NCBI GenBank assembly: GCA_947450645.1
Contig: CANFWH010000014.1
Span: 1-47,903, forward strand
Direction of reading: 5' to 3'
Source: Comamonadaceae bacterium
Lineage (GTDB): Bacteria > Pseudomonadota > Gammaproteobacteria > Burkholderiales > Burkholderiaceae_C
Length of the DNA stretch: 47,903 nt
Below the pieces are notes generated by a model. That model ran no database searches and was not told the DNA's origin. It saw only the letters and a program-made list of their open reading frames with translations. Both the position numbers and the translations under genes were made by a program. Of this stretch, positions 28,010-35,114 are shown one piece after another. Every line of letters starts with the position of its first letter. Within the stretch, counting starts at the first letter, position 1.

Positions 28010-28840
28010 ATGAAGACCCCTATCAGCTTTGAATTTTTCCCGCCCAAGACCCTCGAGGGCGGGGAAAAGCTCGTTGGCGTGCGGCAAAAGCTGTACGCGC
28101 TCAAGCCCGAATTTTTCTCGGTGACTTATGGCGCAGGTGGCTCTACGCAAGACGGTACCTTGCAAACAGTGCAGGCCATCATTGCAGACGGCTTTGTCGC
28201 TGCACCGCACTTCTCGTGCATTGGCGCGACGCGGGATTCTGTGTGGGCGCAACTCGCGCAGTTTCGCGCCGCAGGTATCAAGCGCATGGTCGCGCTGCGC
28301 GGCGATTTGCCAAGCGGCTACGGCGCGTTTGGCGAGTTCCGTTATGCCAGCGAGTTGGTTGAGTTCATCCGTAGCGAGACAGGTAACGAGTTCCACATTG
28401 AAGTGGGCTGCTACCCCGAAGTGCATCCGCAGGCGAAGTCCCCCGAGGACGATTTGCGTGCTTATGCAACCAAGGTGAAAGCAGGCGCAAGCTCAGCAAT
28501 CACGCAGTATTTTTATAACGCGGATAGCTACTTCCATTTTGTAGAAGCAACGAAAAAACTAGGCGCCAACATCCCTGTGGTGGCGGGCGTCATGCCCATC
28601 ATTAGCAGCAGTCAGCTCATGCGGTTTTCTGACGCCTGCGGTGCAGAAATTCCGCGTTGGATTCGTTTGCGACTGCAAGCGTTTGGCGACGACACCGCGT
28701 CCATCAAAGCTTTCGGGCTAGATGTGACGACCGCACTGTGCGAGCGTTTGATTGCGGGTGGCGTGCCTGGGATTCATTTTTATACGATGAATCAGGCGGC
28801 GGCTACGACCGAGATTGTACAAAGGCTACGTTTAAATTAA
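28010..28840 (+). CDS. metF: 5,10-methylenetetrahydrofolate reductase
   Basis: This FAD enzyme reduces methylene-THF to methyl-THF, the methyl donor that turns homocysteine back to methionine. The 276-residue barrel begins ISFEFFPPKTLEGGEKL and contains FFSVTYGAGGSTQDGT, where the glutamate and threonine of the active site lie. ALRGDLPSGYG and ITQYFYNAD follow. Its place in the ahcY operon links homocysteine production to its recycling, and the SAH riboswitch should control both genes. Confidence 0.97.
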   Translation: MKTPISFEFFPPKTLEGGEKLVGVRQKLYALKPEFFSVTYGAGGSTQDGTLQTVQAIIADGFVAAPHFSCIGATRDSVWAQLAQFRAAGIKRMVALRGDLPSGYGAFGEFRYASELVEFIRSETGNEFHIEVGCYPEVHPQAKSPEDDLRAYATKVKAGASSAITQYFYNADSYFHFVEATKKLGANIPVVAGVMPIISSSQLMRFSDACGAEIPRWIRLRLQAFGDDTASIKAFGLDVTTALCERLIAGGVPGIHFYTMNQAAATTEIVQRLRLN

Positions 28841-28846
28841 GAATTT

Positions 28847-28899
28847 ATATGTTCGAAGTTGAACTTTTATTGTTTATAATGGTTCAACTTTGAACATAT
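28847..28899 (+). promoter_or_regulatory. hipBA promoter flanked by two mirror-image operator sites
   Basis: ATATGTTCGAAGTTGAAC (28847-28864) and GTTCAACTTTGAACATAT (28882-28899) are reverse complements with one mismatch, and each is itself a near palindrome of the GTTC-N6-GAAC type. The -10 box TATAAT (28875-28880) lies between them; the likely -35 (TTCGAA, 28852-28857, 17-bp spacer) lies inside the first. HipB dimers on both sites would cover the -35 and the start point. No ribosome site precedes the hipB ATG at 28903. Confidence 0.85.
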
Positions 28900-28902
28900 T
28901 AA

Positions 28903-29223
28903 ATGCCTAAAAAATTACTATCAACCACGACAACACCCACTTCCGTACTAGAGAAGTTGCGTAGTTGGGCGCAAGTAATTCGAGCGGAGAGAGTGAGTCA
29001 GCGCCTGACTGCTGAGGCTTTGTGCTTAAGGGCGGGGGTTTCTCGCTCCAGTTTGCGCCGCGTCGAGCAGGGCGACCCTACCGTAGGCATCAATGTGTAT
29101 CTCTGTGCGCTCCTTATTTTGGGGAAACTAGACGTACTCTGTCCCGATGTGCCCATGTCATCGGTTGGGCAAAGCCGTGCAAGACCTCGCCCAGTCGATG
29201 TGCTGCTTGACGACAATTTTTAA
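28903..29223 (+). CDS. hipB: HipB-like antitoxin, XRE-type helix-turn-helix protein
   Basis: This small DNA-binding protein of 106 residues has a helix-turn-helix centred on SQRLTAEALCLRAGVSRSSLRRVEQGDPTVGINVY. As in HipBA pairs, it should neutralise the kinase toxin and repress the operon through the paired sites at 28847-28899. The hipA gene starts five bases after its stop. The tail ends RPRPVDVLLDDNF. Confidence 0.88.
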   Translation: MPKKLLSTTTTPTSVLEKLRSWAQVIRAERVSQRLTAEALCLRAGVSRSSLRRVEQGDPTVGINVYLCALLILGKLDVLCPDVPMSSVGQSRARPRPVDVLLDDNF

Positions 29224-29228
29224 AAGCC

Positions 29229-30500
29229 ATGGCTCAGCCTCTCTACGTCTATCTTCAACGTCCCGACACGGGTGAGTGGGTGACCGTCGGGCGCTATTTG
29301 CTTACCAAAGGTTCGTCAGAGTCCATGGGATCATTCCGCTATGCGCCTAGCTACCTAGCGGCGGGACATACGTGGTCTATTGACCCCATCAATTTGCCGT
29401 TGATGGCAGAGATGGAATTTGCCGCGCCGCGCTACGATGGGCTGCCCGATGCGCTGCGCGATGCCTGTCCCGACGCCTGGGGCAAGGCTTTGATTGAGCG
29501 TGCGTATGGCGTGCCCAGTGGCGCACATGAGTCGCGCTATTTGTTGCTAGCTGGCAATGCTGACCGCTGGGGCGCACTCGCTGTGGGCGTACACAAAAAG
29601 CCTTCGATTGCTGCACTCAGTGCGCCGCGTTTAGCGCAACTGACGGATTTGGTATTAGAACTGCACGCCATCGCACAGCGGCAGCCGCCCAAACACGCGG
29701 CTTTACGTAAGCGTTTGTTGGGTACGCCCAGTTTGGGTGGCGCGCGGCCTAAGGCGACCGTCGTCGAGACGCTTGCAAACGGCGAGCAAAACTTTTGGCT
29801 GGTCAAGCCCGCGCTTTTGGGCGATGCAGCAGATATCCCAAAGCTTGAGCACGCGTGCAGCTTGTGGGCGAGTGCGGCAGGCCTATTTGCCGCGCCTACC
29901 GTCTATGAAGTGGTCGGAGATAAAGAGACATCGCAAATCAGCACCCTGCGAGTGCTGCGCTTTGACAGAGCAGCTGGACGAAGGTTGTTGACGCTGTCGG
30001 CGGCTAGTCTTTTACAAGCAGAATATCCCGCCGCGACCAAAGAGCAAACTGCACGCTGGAGCTATCCGCGCTTGGCCGAAGAACTCAAGCGCATTGGCGC
30101 ACCGATTGAAGACAGGCAAGAACTATTCGCTCGCATGGTCTTTAATGCTGTGATCGGCAACGATGACGATCACCCACGCAATCATGCCGTGATTTGGCAG
30201 CAAACACACAAACGCTGGCGACTCTCCCCTTCGTTTGATGTGGTACCCAGCTTGGACGACACACCCAAACAGCTGTCGATGCAGTTATGCCTAGGTAGGA
30301 GAGACATAAGCCGTGAATCCATTTTGATGGATGTACTGCGCTTTGGTTTTGTTAATCAAACGGAAGCCAGTGATTTTTTAAATCGCCTGCTAGGCCGCAT
30401 AGAGCATGGCTTTGACGAGGTGCGGGGCTTGCTGGATGCACCTGTTTCAGCATTGATGGAAACTAGACTACAGCGCAATCTCACGCTGTTGCGAGCTTGA
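29229..30500 (+). CDS. hipA: HipA-type serine/threonine kinase toxin
   Basis: HipA kinases phosphorylate aminoacyl-tRNA synthetases (GltX in the model system) and slow growth; the target here is unknown. The 423-residue protein has the N-terminal HipA subdomain and a P-loop-like LGGARPKATV at about 170. The kinase catalytic loop is GNDDDHPRNHAVI at about 310-322, and LSPSFDVVPS supplies the metal-binding aspartate. All expected catalytic elements are present, so it looks active. Its last 33 bases overlap the 3' end of the convergent ogt gene. Confidence 0.92.
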   Translation: MAQPLYVYLQRPDTGEWVTVGRYLLTKGSSESMGSFRYAPSYLAAGHTWSIDPINLPLMAEMEFAAPRYDGLPDALRDACPDAWGKALIERAYGVPSGAHESRYLLLAGNADRWGALAVGVHKKPSIAALSAPRLAQLTDLVLELHAIAQRQPPKHAALRKRLLGTPSLGGARPKATVVETLANGEQNFWLVKPALLGDAADIPKLEHACSLWASAAGLFAAPTVYEVVGDKETSQISTLRVLRFDRAAGRRLLTLSAASLLQAEYPAATKEQTARWSYPRLAEELKRIGAPIEDRQELFARMVFNAVIGNDDDHPRNHAVIWQQTHKRWRLSPSFDVVPSLDDTPKQLSMQLCLGRRDISRESILMDVLRFGFVNQTEASDFLNRLLGRIEHGFDEVRGLLDAPVSALMETRLQRNLTLLRA

Positions 30501-31013
30501 AATACCCTCCAGCTCCAGCAGCGCCACCTTGCGATCCAGCCCTCCCGCGTAGCCCGTCAGTGCGCCTGTGCTGCCAACAATTCGGTGGCACGGGATGATG
30601 ATGGAAATCGGATTCTTGCCTACCGCTGCGCCCACCGCGCGTGCGGCTGCGGGCTTTTGGATGGCGTGACAAATCGCGCCGTAGGTGTTCGTTTTCCCGC
30701 TACCGACTTTGCTGATTTCTCGCCACACGGATTGCTGGAATGCTGTGCCACTTCTCAGGTCAAAGGGCAAATCAAACACTTTGAGCTTGCCTGAAAAGTA
30801 TGCGATTAATTGCTGGGAAGCCTTATCCAGTATGGCTTGCACGAGGTCTGTTTTTTTGACGATCGGCCACGATGCCATCAGCGTTGCATCTGGCAAATGC
30901 TTTTGCTCTTGGGTAAACCACGCGCCTGCAAGCCCGCGTTCGCTGGCGGCAAGCAGCATCTCGCCCAGCGGCGTTGGGATTAAAACTTTTTTAAGATTAG
31001 TTTGAAATGTCAT
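30468..31013 (-). CDS. ogt: Methylated-DNA-protein-cysteine S-methyltransferase (Ogt type)
   Basis: This suicide repair protein removes methyl groups from O6-methylguanine. The start at 31013 overlaps the stop of the Ada/AlkA gene by four bases and gives 181 residues. The acceptor Cys142 is in IIPCHRIVG, and the DNA-binding helix-turn-helix reads NTYGAICHAIQKPAAARAVGAAVGKNP. Together with the preceding gene it rebuilds, as two proteins plus a glycosylase, the functions of Ada and AlkA. A much longer upstream reading frame is rejected because it runs through the neighbour. Confidence 0.95.
   Translation of the reverse strand: MTFQTNLKKVLIPTPLGEMLLAASERGLAGAWFTQEQKHLPDATLMASWPIVKKTDLVQAILDKASQQLIAYFSGKLKVFDLPFDLRSGTAFQQSVWREISKVGSGKTNTYGAICHAIQKPAAARAVGAAVGKNPISIIIPCHRIVGSTGALTGYAGGLDRKVALLELEGISSSQQREIAL
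30822..30836 (+). repeat. CTTATCC-N5-GGC motif, copy 4
   Basis: The spacer is AGTAT. Outer bases GGAAGCC and GGCTTGC make a nearly perfect inverted repeat. It lies in ogt, where its complement encodes AILDKAS. Confidence 0.6.
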
Positions 31014-32452
31014 ATAGATTCTCTCTTTGATTTTTCCAATCGCTGCCACGCCCGCAGCACGGCGTAGCTTCGCCACGGTTGCCATTTTGTGGATTGCACC
31101 TCGGCATCTTTGGCCGATTTCGTGATGCTTGCTTGCCGTGTGCCTAGCGCGTTTTGCAGCGCCACGTCGCCAGCGGGGAAGCTGTCGGGGTCGCGTAGCG
31201 CGCGCATGGACACGTAGGCTGCCGTCCACTCGCCAATGCCTTTGATGGCGAGAAGCCTGTCCCGCGTGGCTTGCAGCTCATCTGGTGTGCGCGAGCGGCT
31301 GGATAAATCGAGTCCGTTTTGCACGGCTTGGGCGAGTCCAAGAATAGCGGCTTGCCGCCCACGAACAATGCCTAGCTCGCCAAGATCGCTCGTGAATGCG
31401 CGAGCCAGCGCAAGCGCTGATGGGAATAAGCGATGGACGGGTACCTCCGAGTTTTTTAGTGGCTCACCAAACTTGGCAACCAATCGCAAAGCTAATGTCC
31501 GTGCGGCTTGCACGGTGATTTGCTGTCCGAGGATGGCGCGAACAGTGAGTTCGAATCCATCGAAGCAGCCAGGCACTCGCTGACCTTGCGTGTTTGGAAA
31601 ATCGCTCGAAAGGAGCGCATCAATGGCGCTTGGTTGCGCATCTAAATCGAACGCAGCGCGAAGTAGGGGAACGAGCTGGGCGAGTACGGGCACAAGCGAT
31701 GGACTGATCGTGACGGGGAGTAAAGTGACGGAATCGGCACTCGTGCGCGCCTTACTACGCTTGGCCTGTAGGCCGATTCCTGAGAAGTCGGCGCAAACCC
31801 AACCTGTGTGCGTTTTGCGTCCTGAGCCTAATCGAATGGATCGCCACAGTCGCTGCTGCGCATCAATATGTTCCACGCCTTCAATGGCGCGGGTTGCAAA
31901 GAACTTCAGCATGTGTGCATGGTCGTAGGGCAGATGGAGCGGGAGCTTCAAGAGCAACGGGCTTGCAGGGCAATCACCATAAGGCTTAGCGGACGGTGCT
32001 TGTTTGGAATTCGTTTTTGCTTTGGAATACGCCTGTGGCGTCAGTCCCCACTGGGCTGCAAAGATGCGCCGCAGGTGGCGATCGGAGATGCCCATTTTGG
32101 CGGCGACTTGCACCACGCTTAGCTCGCCATTTGATCGGTCGATGAGCTGCAAGGCTTGCTGGGCAAGGGTTTTGGAGGCATCCTCGTTTGTCCAGCGCAT
32201 GATGCCGCTTGTGGGCGCAAGGCTAGGGCGGCAGCGCAAGCAGGCTCTAAATCCTAGGCCTTCAGCGACAGCGGCGTGGGTAAAGAAGCGGCAGTTCTCA
32301 AACTTGGGAATGCGCACTTTGCAGATGGGGCGGCAGTAAATTTTGGTGCTGGTCACGCCCACAAAAAACGCGCCATCAAAGCGTGCATCGCGCGATTGCA
32401 ACGCAGCGTAGCAGGTATCGTTGTTGAGAGGAAGACTGTCCATGCTGTGCAT
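31010..32452 (-). CDS. alkA: Ada/AlkA fusion: Ada zinc domain, AraC-type HTH and 3-methyladenine DNA glycosylase
   Basis: This 480-residue protein has three parts. Residues 10-80 form the Ada metal domain with cysteines 40, 44, 71 and 74 (YCRPIC, CLRC); one of these takes methyl groups from phosphotriesters in Ada. Residues about 95-145 form an AraC-type DNA-binding motif (VAAKMGISDRHLRRIFAAQWGLTPQAYSK). The rest is the AlkA glycosylase, with helix-hairpin-helix IKGIGEWTAAY and the catalytic aspartate in FPAGD. It can therefore sense alkylation, regulate genes and excise damaged bases. An ATG three codons downstream (32443) is an alternative start. The ogt gene overlaps its end. Confidence 0.93.
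   Translation of the reverse strand: MHSMDSLPLNNDTCYAALQSRDARFDGAFFVGVTSTKIYCRPICKVRIPKFENCRFFTHAAVAEGLGFRACLRCRPSLAPTSGIMRWTNEDASKTLAQQALQLIDRSNGELSVVQVAAKMGISDRHLRRIFAAQWGLTPQAYSKAKTNSKQAPSAKPYGDCPASPLLLKLPLHLPYDHAHMLKFFATRAIEGVEHIDAQQRLWRSIRLGSGRKTHTGWVCADFSGIGLQAKRSKARTSADSVTLLPVTISPSLVPVLAQLVPLLRAAFDLDAQPSAIDALLSSDFPNTQGQRVPGCFDGFELTVRAILGQQITVQAARTLALRLVAKFGEPLKNSEVPVHRLFPSALALARAFTSDLGELGIVRGRQAAILGLAQAVQNGLDLSSRSRTPDELQATRDRLLAIKGIGEWTAAYVSMRALRDPDSFPAGDVALQNALGTRQASITKSAKDAEVQSTKWQPWRSYAVLRAWQRLEKSKRESI
31734..31765 (+). repeat. Long relative of the dispersed motif, copy C
   Basis: TCGGCACTCGTG (31734-31745), CGC, GCCTTACT (31749-31756), then GGC at 31763-31765. It falls in the linker between the AraC-type and glycosylase parts of the Ada/AlkA fusion; its complement encodes AKRSKARTSA, resembling ATSSKASTSA in the hydrolase. 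Confidence 0.55.
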
Positions 32453-32496
32453 GATAAGTCCGCGCTTTGAGGGCTAGCTGCCCCAATCGGACATCA

Positions 32497-33285
32497 TCAT
32501 TGCAGATCGTTTTTGTAATGCCGCGTGGCAGTTCGATACAGCCCTGTTCGTACTTCAATCGGGGTGTCGTTGTAGGTGTAGGCGATGCGTTCGACCCTGA
32601 GCAAAGGCTCGTCCAGCTTGACTTGCAAGAGGGTGGCCTGCTCTTTAGTTGGATTGACGGCGCGGATTTTTTCGGTGGCTCTGACCATGTTGACGCCAAA
32701 CTCGGATTCAAACATGGCGTACATGGGTGCGTTGGACTGGGCGAGGCGTTCTAGGTTTAAGCCTTTGAATGAGCCACCCGCCAACCAGATGTCTTCCAAA
32801 ATCGTAGGGATGGATTGCCCTTTGCTGTCTCTGTATGCCAGCACGCGCTGGATGTACACGACGGGATCCCCCGTTTTGAGCCGCAGTGCTTTGGCGATGT
32901 CTTTGGTGGCACGTTCACGCGAGCAAGTGGTGATGGTGCGATCGACCAAGATGTTTTTACCATTTTCGGCATAGGTGTCCGAGCCTAGGTCGCCCTCGTC
33001 AGCGCCTGCGCTGTCAGGCACTAAGCGAAGAAAACGAGTTTGCACTTGCCTTGTGGCGTGGGTAGCTACAAAGGTGCCTTTGCCTTGGCGGCGGATGAGC
33101 AGGTTTTCTAGCGCTAGCTCGTCAATCGCCTTGCGTACTGTGCCTTGGCTGACGTTGTAGCGCACAGCTAAATCCATTTCGGACGGAATGGCTTCGGCGG
33201 GTTTCCATTCGCCTGCTTGCAGACTTCGCAGAATCAAAGCTTTGATTTGGCTATAGAGCGGACTAAAAGAAGGTGTGGTTTGCAT
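32497..33285 (-). CDS. GntR family transcriptional regulator with UTRA ligand domain (HutC subfamily)
   Basis: The N-terminal winged helix spans about residues 8-75 (AVRYNVSQGTVRKAIDELALENLLIRRQGKGTFV), and a UTRA ligand domain follows to the C-terminus. The length of 262 is slightly long for the group. It lies upstream of and divergent from the TCA genes mdh-acnB, with a membrane protein gene in between. A 41-bp sequence containing the palindrome TCTTATGTAAGA occurs both 20 bp above its own start and above mdh, so it is the natural candidate to bind there. In related bacteria a GntR gene sits in this place next to TCA genes; the effector is not known to me. Confidence 0.9.
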   Translation of the reverse strand: MQTTPSFSPLYSQIKALILRSLQAGEWKPAEAIPSEMDLAVRYNVSQGTVRKAIDELALENLLIRRQGKGTFVATHATRQVQTRFLRLVPDSAGADEGDLGSDTYAENGKNILVDRTITTCSRERATKDIAKALRLKTGDPVVYIQRVLAYRDSKGQSIPTILEDIWLAGGSFKGLNLERLAQSNAPMYAMFESEFGVNMVRATEKIRAVNPTKEQATLLQVKLDEPLLRVERIAYTYNDTPIEVRTGLYRTATRHYKNDLQ

Positions 33286-33304
33286 AGTTCTTGTATTTTC
33301 ACCT

Positions 33305-33345
33305 ATCTTATGTAAGACATAGGACAGTTTTCTAGGGGTTTATGC
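33305..33345. repeat. 41-bp direct repeat, copy 1 (between gntR and the membrane protein gene)
   Basis: It is identical to 33974-34014. It contains the palindrome TCTTATGTAAGA (33306-33317), a likely GntR operator, and covers the stop codon of the membrane protein gene (33332-33334). Confidence 0.95.
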
Positions 33346-33910
33346 TAGGCGATGATGCATCTTGGCGTAAGAGTTTGATTGTTAGCAACAAATGCCCCAG
33401 CGCGGCCAAGCTCACCATGACTGTCGGCAACATGATGTACGGAAAGTGCGCGACCCAGCTATTGATGTGCATGGCATCGGTGCCAAAAGCATGTACATTG
33501 GCGGAAGTCAGAACCGCTAGCGTTGCAATCACGATCAGACACACGATGCCAAGCGTATTGAATGCCCACAGCACAGCTTTTGGCGCAGTGTGGCGAAAGT
33601 GGGCGGTGATTGATAGCAACAAAGCAAACATGCCAGTGAGCACATCGTAGTTGTAGCCTTGCATAGAAAATTCGGTGGGCATGATGCCTAGTAAGGCGGC
33701 ACGCAGCATGAGTAACTCTAGAACCAGCCTAAAAATTTGCAAATTGACCAAAGTCTGGGCTGAAATACCGCGCCAATTTGAAAATCCGCCGATGCGCCAA
33801 ATGACGTGAAGCCACGATGCAACTACGAAAATCGGTAACAACAACATGCCGACGTAGAGCACCGCGTCAAAAACAGGGGCTTGTAGAGTCACAATTATTT
33901 TTCCAATCAA
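33332..33910 (-). CDS. Membrane protein of unknown function flanked by direct repeats
   Basis: I do not recognise a named family. The 192-residue product has about five hydrophobic helices and conserved-looking loops FSMQGYNYDVLTG and WVAHFPYIMLP, which resemble unnamed membrane proteins I recall from several phyla. The first codon is TTG (33910); GTG at 33892, after GGAAAAATAATT, is an alternative start, so the N-terminus is uncertain. A weak promoter may lie at 33928-33954. The gene is enclosed between the two copies of the 41-bp repeat and reads toward gntR. It may be a later insertion between gntR and mdh. Confidence 0.72.
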   Translation of the reverse strand: MIGKIIVTLQAPVFDAVLYVGMLLLPIFVVASWLHVIWRIGGFSNWRGISAQTLVNLQIFRLVLELLMLRAALLGIMPTEFSMQGYNYDVLTGMFALLLSITAHFRHTAPKAVLWAFNTLGIVCLIVIATLAVLTSANVHAFGTDAMHINSWVAHFPYIMLPTVMVSLAALGHLLLTIKLLRQDASSPSINP

Positions 33911-33973
33911 AGAATTAGAGTATTGCTTTTATACAAAAGCGGGAGCAGAACCAAGGATAAATTCCAAGGGTTA

Positions 33974-34014
33974 ATCTTATGTAAGACATAGGACAGTTTT
34001 CTAGGGGTTTATGC
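33974..34014. repeat. 41-bp direct repeat, copy 2 (upstream of mdh)
   Basis: It is identical to 33305-33345, with the palindrome TCTTATGTAAGA at 33975-33986. An AT-rich region with possible -10 boxes (TAAAAT at 34018-34023) follows directly, so a regulator bound here could control mdh and the divergent membrane protein gene. Confidence 0.95.
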
Positions 34015-34104
34015 GGATAAAATATAAATTGATTTTGGTGCCATTCACTGCGATTGACCGCAACATCTCCTCACATTTTCAACCTCTCTTTTTGGAGTTT
34101 CCCC

Positions 34105-35091
34105 ATGAGTAAAGCCCCTGTTCGTGTTGCTGTTACTGGCGCTGCTGGTCAAATTGGTTATGCGTTATTGTTCCGTATTGCTTCTGGCGAAATGCTGGGC
34201 AAAGACCAGCCCGTGATCTTGCAATTGCTCGAAGTGCCAGTTGAAGGCCCACAAAAAGCGCTCAAAGGCGTGATGATGGAATTGCAAGATTGCGCATTCC
34301 CGCTGTTAGTCGGCATGGAAGCACATGGCGACCCGATGACCGCTTTTAAAGATGTGGACTATGCGCTCTTGGTGGGTTCGCGTCCACGCGGTCCTGGCAT
34401 GGAGCGTGCCGAGCTGCTCGCTGTGAACGGCGCGATCTTTACGGCACAGGGAAAAGCCTTGAACGCCGTGGCTTCCCGTAACGTGAAGGTGTTAGTCGTT
34501 GGCAATCCAGCTAACACCAATGCCTACATCGCCATGAAGAGCGCACCTGATCTGCCACGTAAAAATTTCACTGCCATGCTGCGCCTTGACCACAACCGTG
34601 CGGCTTCGCAAATTGCTGCCAAAACGGGCAAGGCCGTTGCTGATATCGAAAAACTCTTGGTGTGGGGCAATCACTCGCCAACGATGTACGCGGACTACCG
34701 TTTTGCGACCATCAACGGCGAATCTGTTGAAAAAATGATTAACGACCAAGCATGGAATGCTGATACTTTCTTGCCAACCGTTGGCAAGCGCGGCGCGGCC
34801 ATCATCGAGGCGCGCGGCTTATCCAGCGCGGCTTCCGCAGCCAATGCCGCTATCGACCACATGCGTGATTGGGCACTGGGCACGAACGGCAAATGGGTCA
34901 CGATGGGGATCCCATCTGACGGCCAATACGGCATTCCTCAAGACACCATGTTTGGTTTTGCCGTGACCTGCGAAGGCGGCGAATACAAATTAGTTGAAGG
35001 TCTGACCATTGACGCCTTTAGCCAAGAGCGCATCAATAAAACGCTGGCCGAATTGCAAGATGAGCAAAAAGGCGTGGCGCATTTGATCTAA
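34105..35091 (+). CDS. mdh: Malate dehydrogenase (NAD)
   Basis: This enzyme oxidises malate to oxaloacetate in the TCA cycle. The start at 34105 has TTTGGAG upstream and gives 328 residues, the usual length of the class found in betaproteobacteria. The NAD motif is [12 protein letters not shown] (residues 11-22), the substrate arginines lie in [15 protein letters not shown], and the catalytic histidine is in [12 protein letters not shown]. It is first in a run with the CitE-like, small exported protein and acnB genes, all plus strand. A copy of the 41-bp operator repeat lies 90 bp above it. Confidence 0.97.
   Translation: MSKAPVRVAVTGAAGQIGYALLFRIASGEMLGKDQPVILQLLEVPVEGPQKALKGVMMELQDCAFPLLVGMEAHGDPMTAFKDVDYALLVGSRPRGPGMERAELLAVNGAIFTAQGKALNAVASRNVKVLVVGNPANTNAYIAMKSAPDLPRKNFTAMLRLDHNRAASQIAAKTGKAVADIEKLLVWGNHSPTMYADYRFATINGESVEKMINDQAWNADTFLPTVGKRGAAIIEARGLSSAASAANAAIDHMRDWALGTNGKWVTMGIPSDGQYGIPQDTMFGFAVTCEGGEYKLVEGLTIDAFSQERINKTLAELQDEQKGVAHLI
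34818..34832 (+). repeat. CTTATCC-N5-GGC motif, copy 5
   Basis: The spacer is AGCGC. GGCTTCC follows on the right; the left arm is not conserved. It lies in mdh and encodes LSSAAS. Confidence 0.55.
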
Positions 35092-35114
35092 ACCATCATC
35101 AAGTAGATAGCGGC

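Noticed and set aside
27608..28426. 272-codon open frame on the minus strand opposite ahcY and metF
   Set aside because: It is fully covered by two well-supported genes on the other strand, has a composition typical of antisense frames, and has no ribosome site or recognisable domain.
30501..31229. Longer N-terminal extension of Ogt up to 31229
   Set aside because: The extension runs antisense-free but in a different frame through the Ada/AlkA coding region; the ATGA overlap and the family length support the start at 31013.
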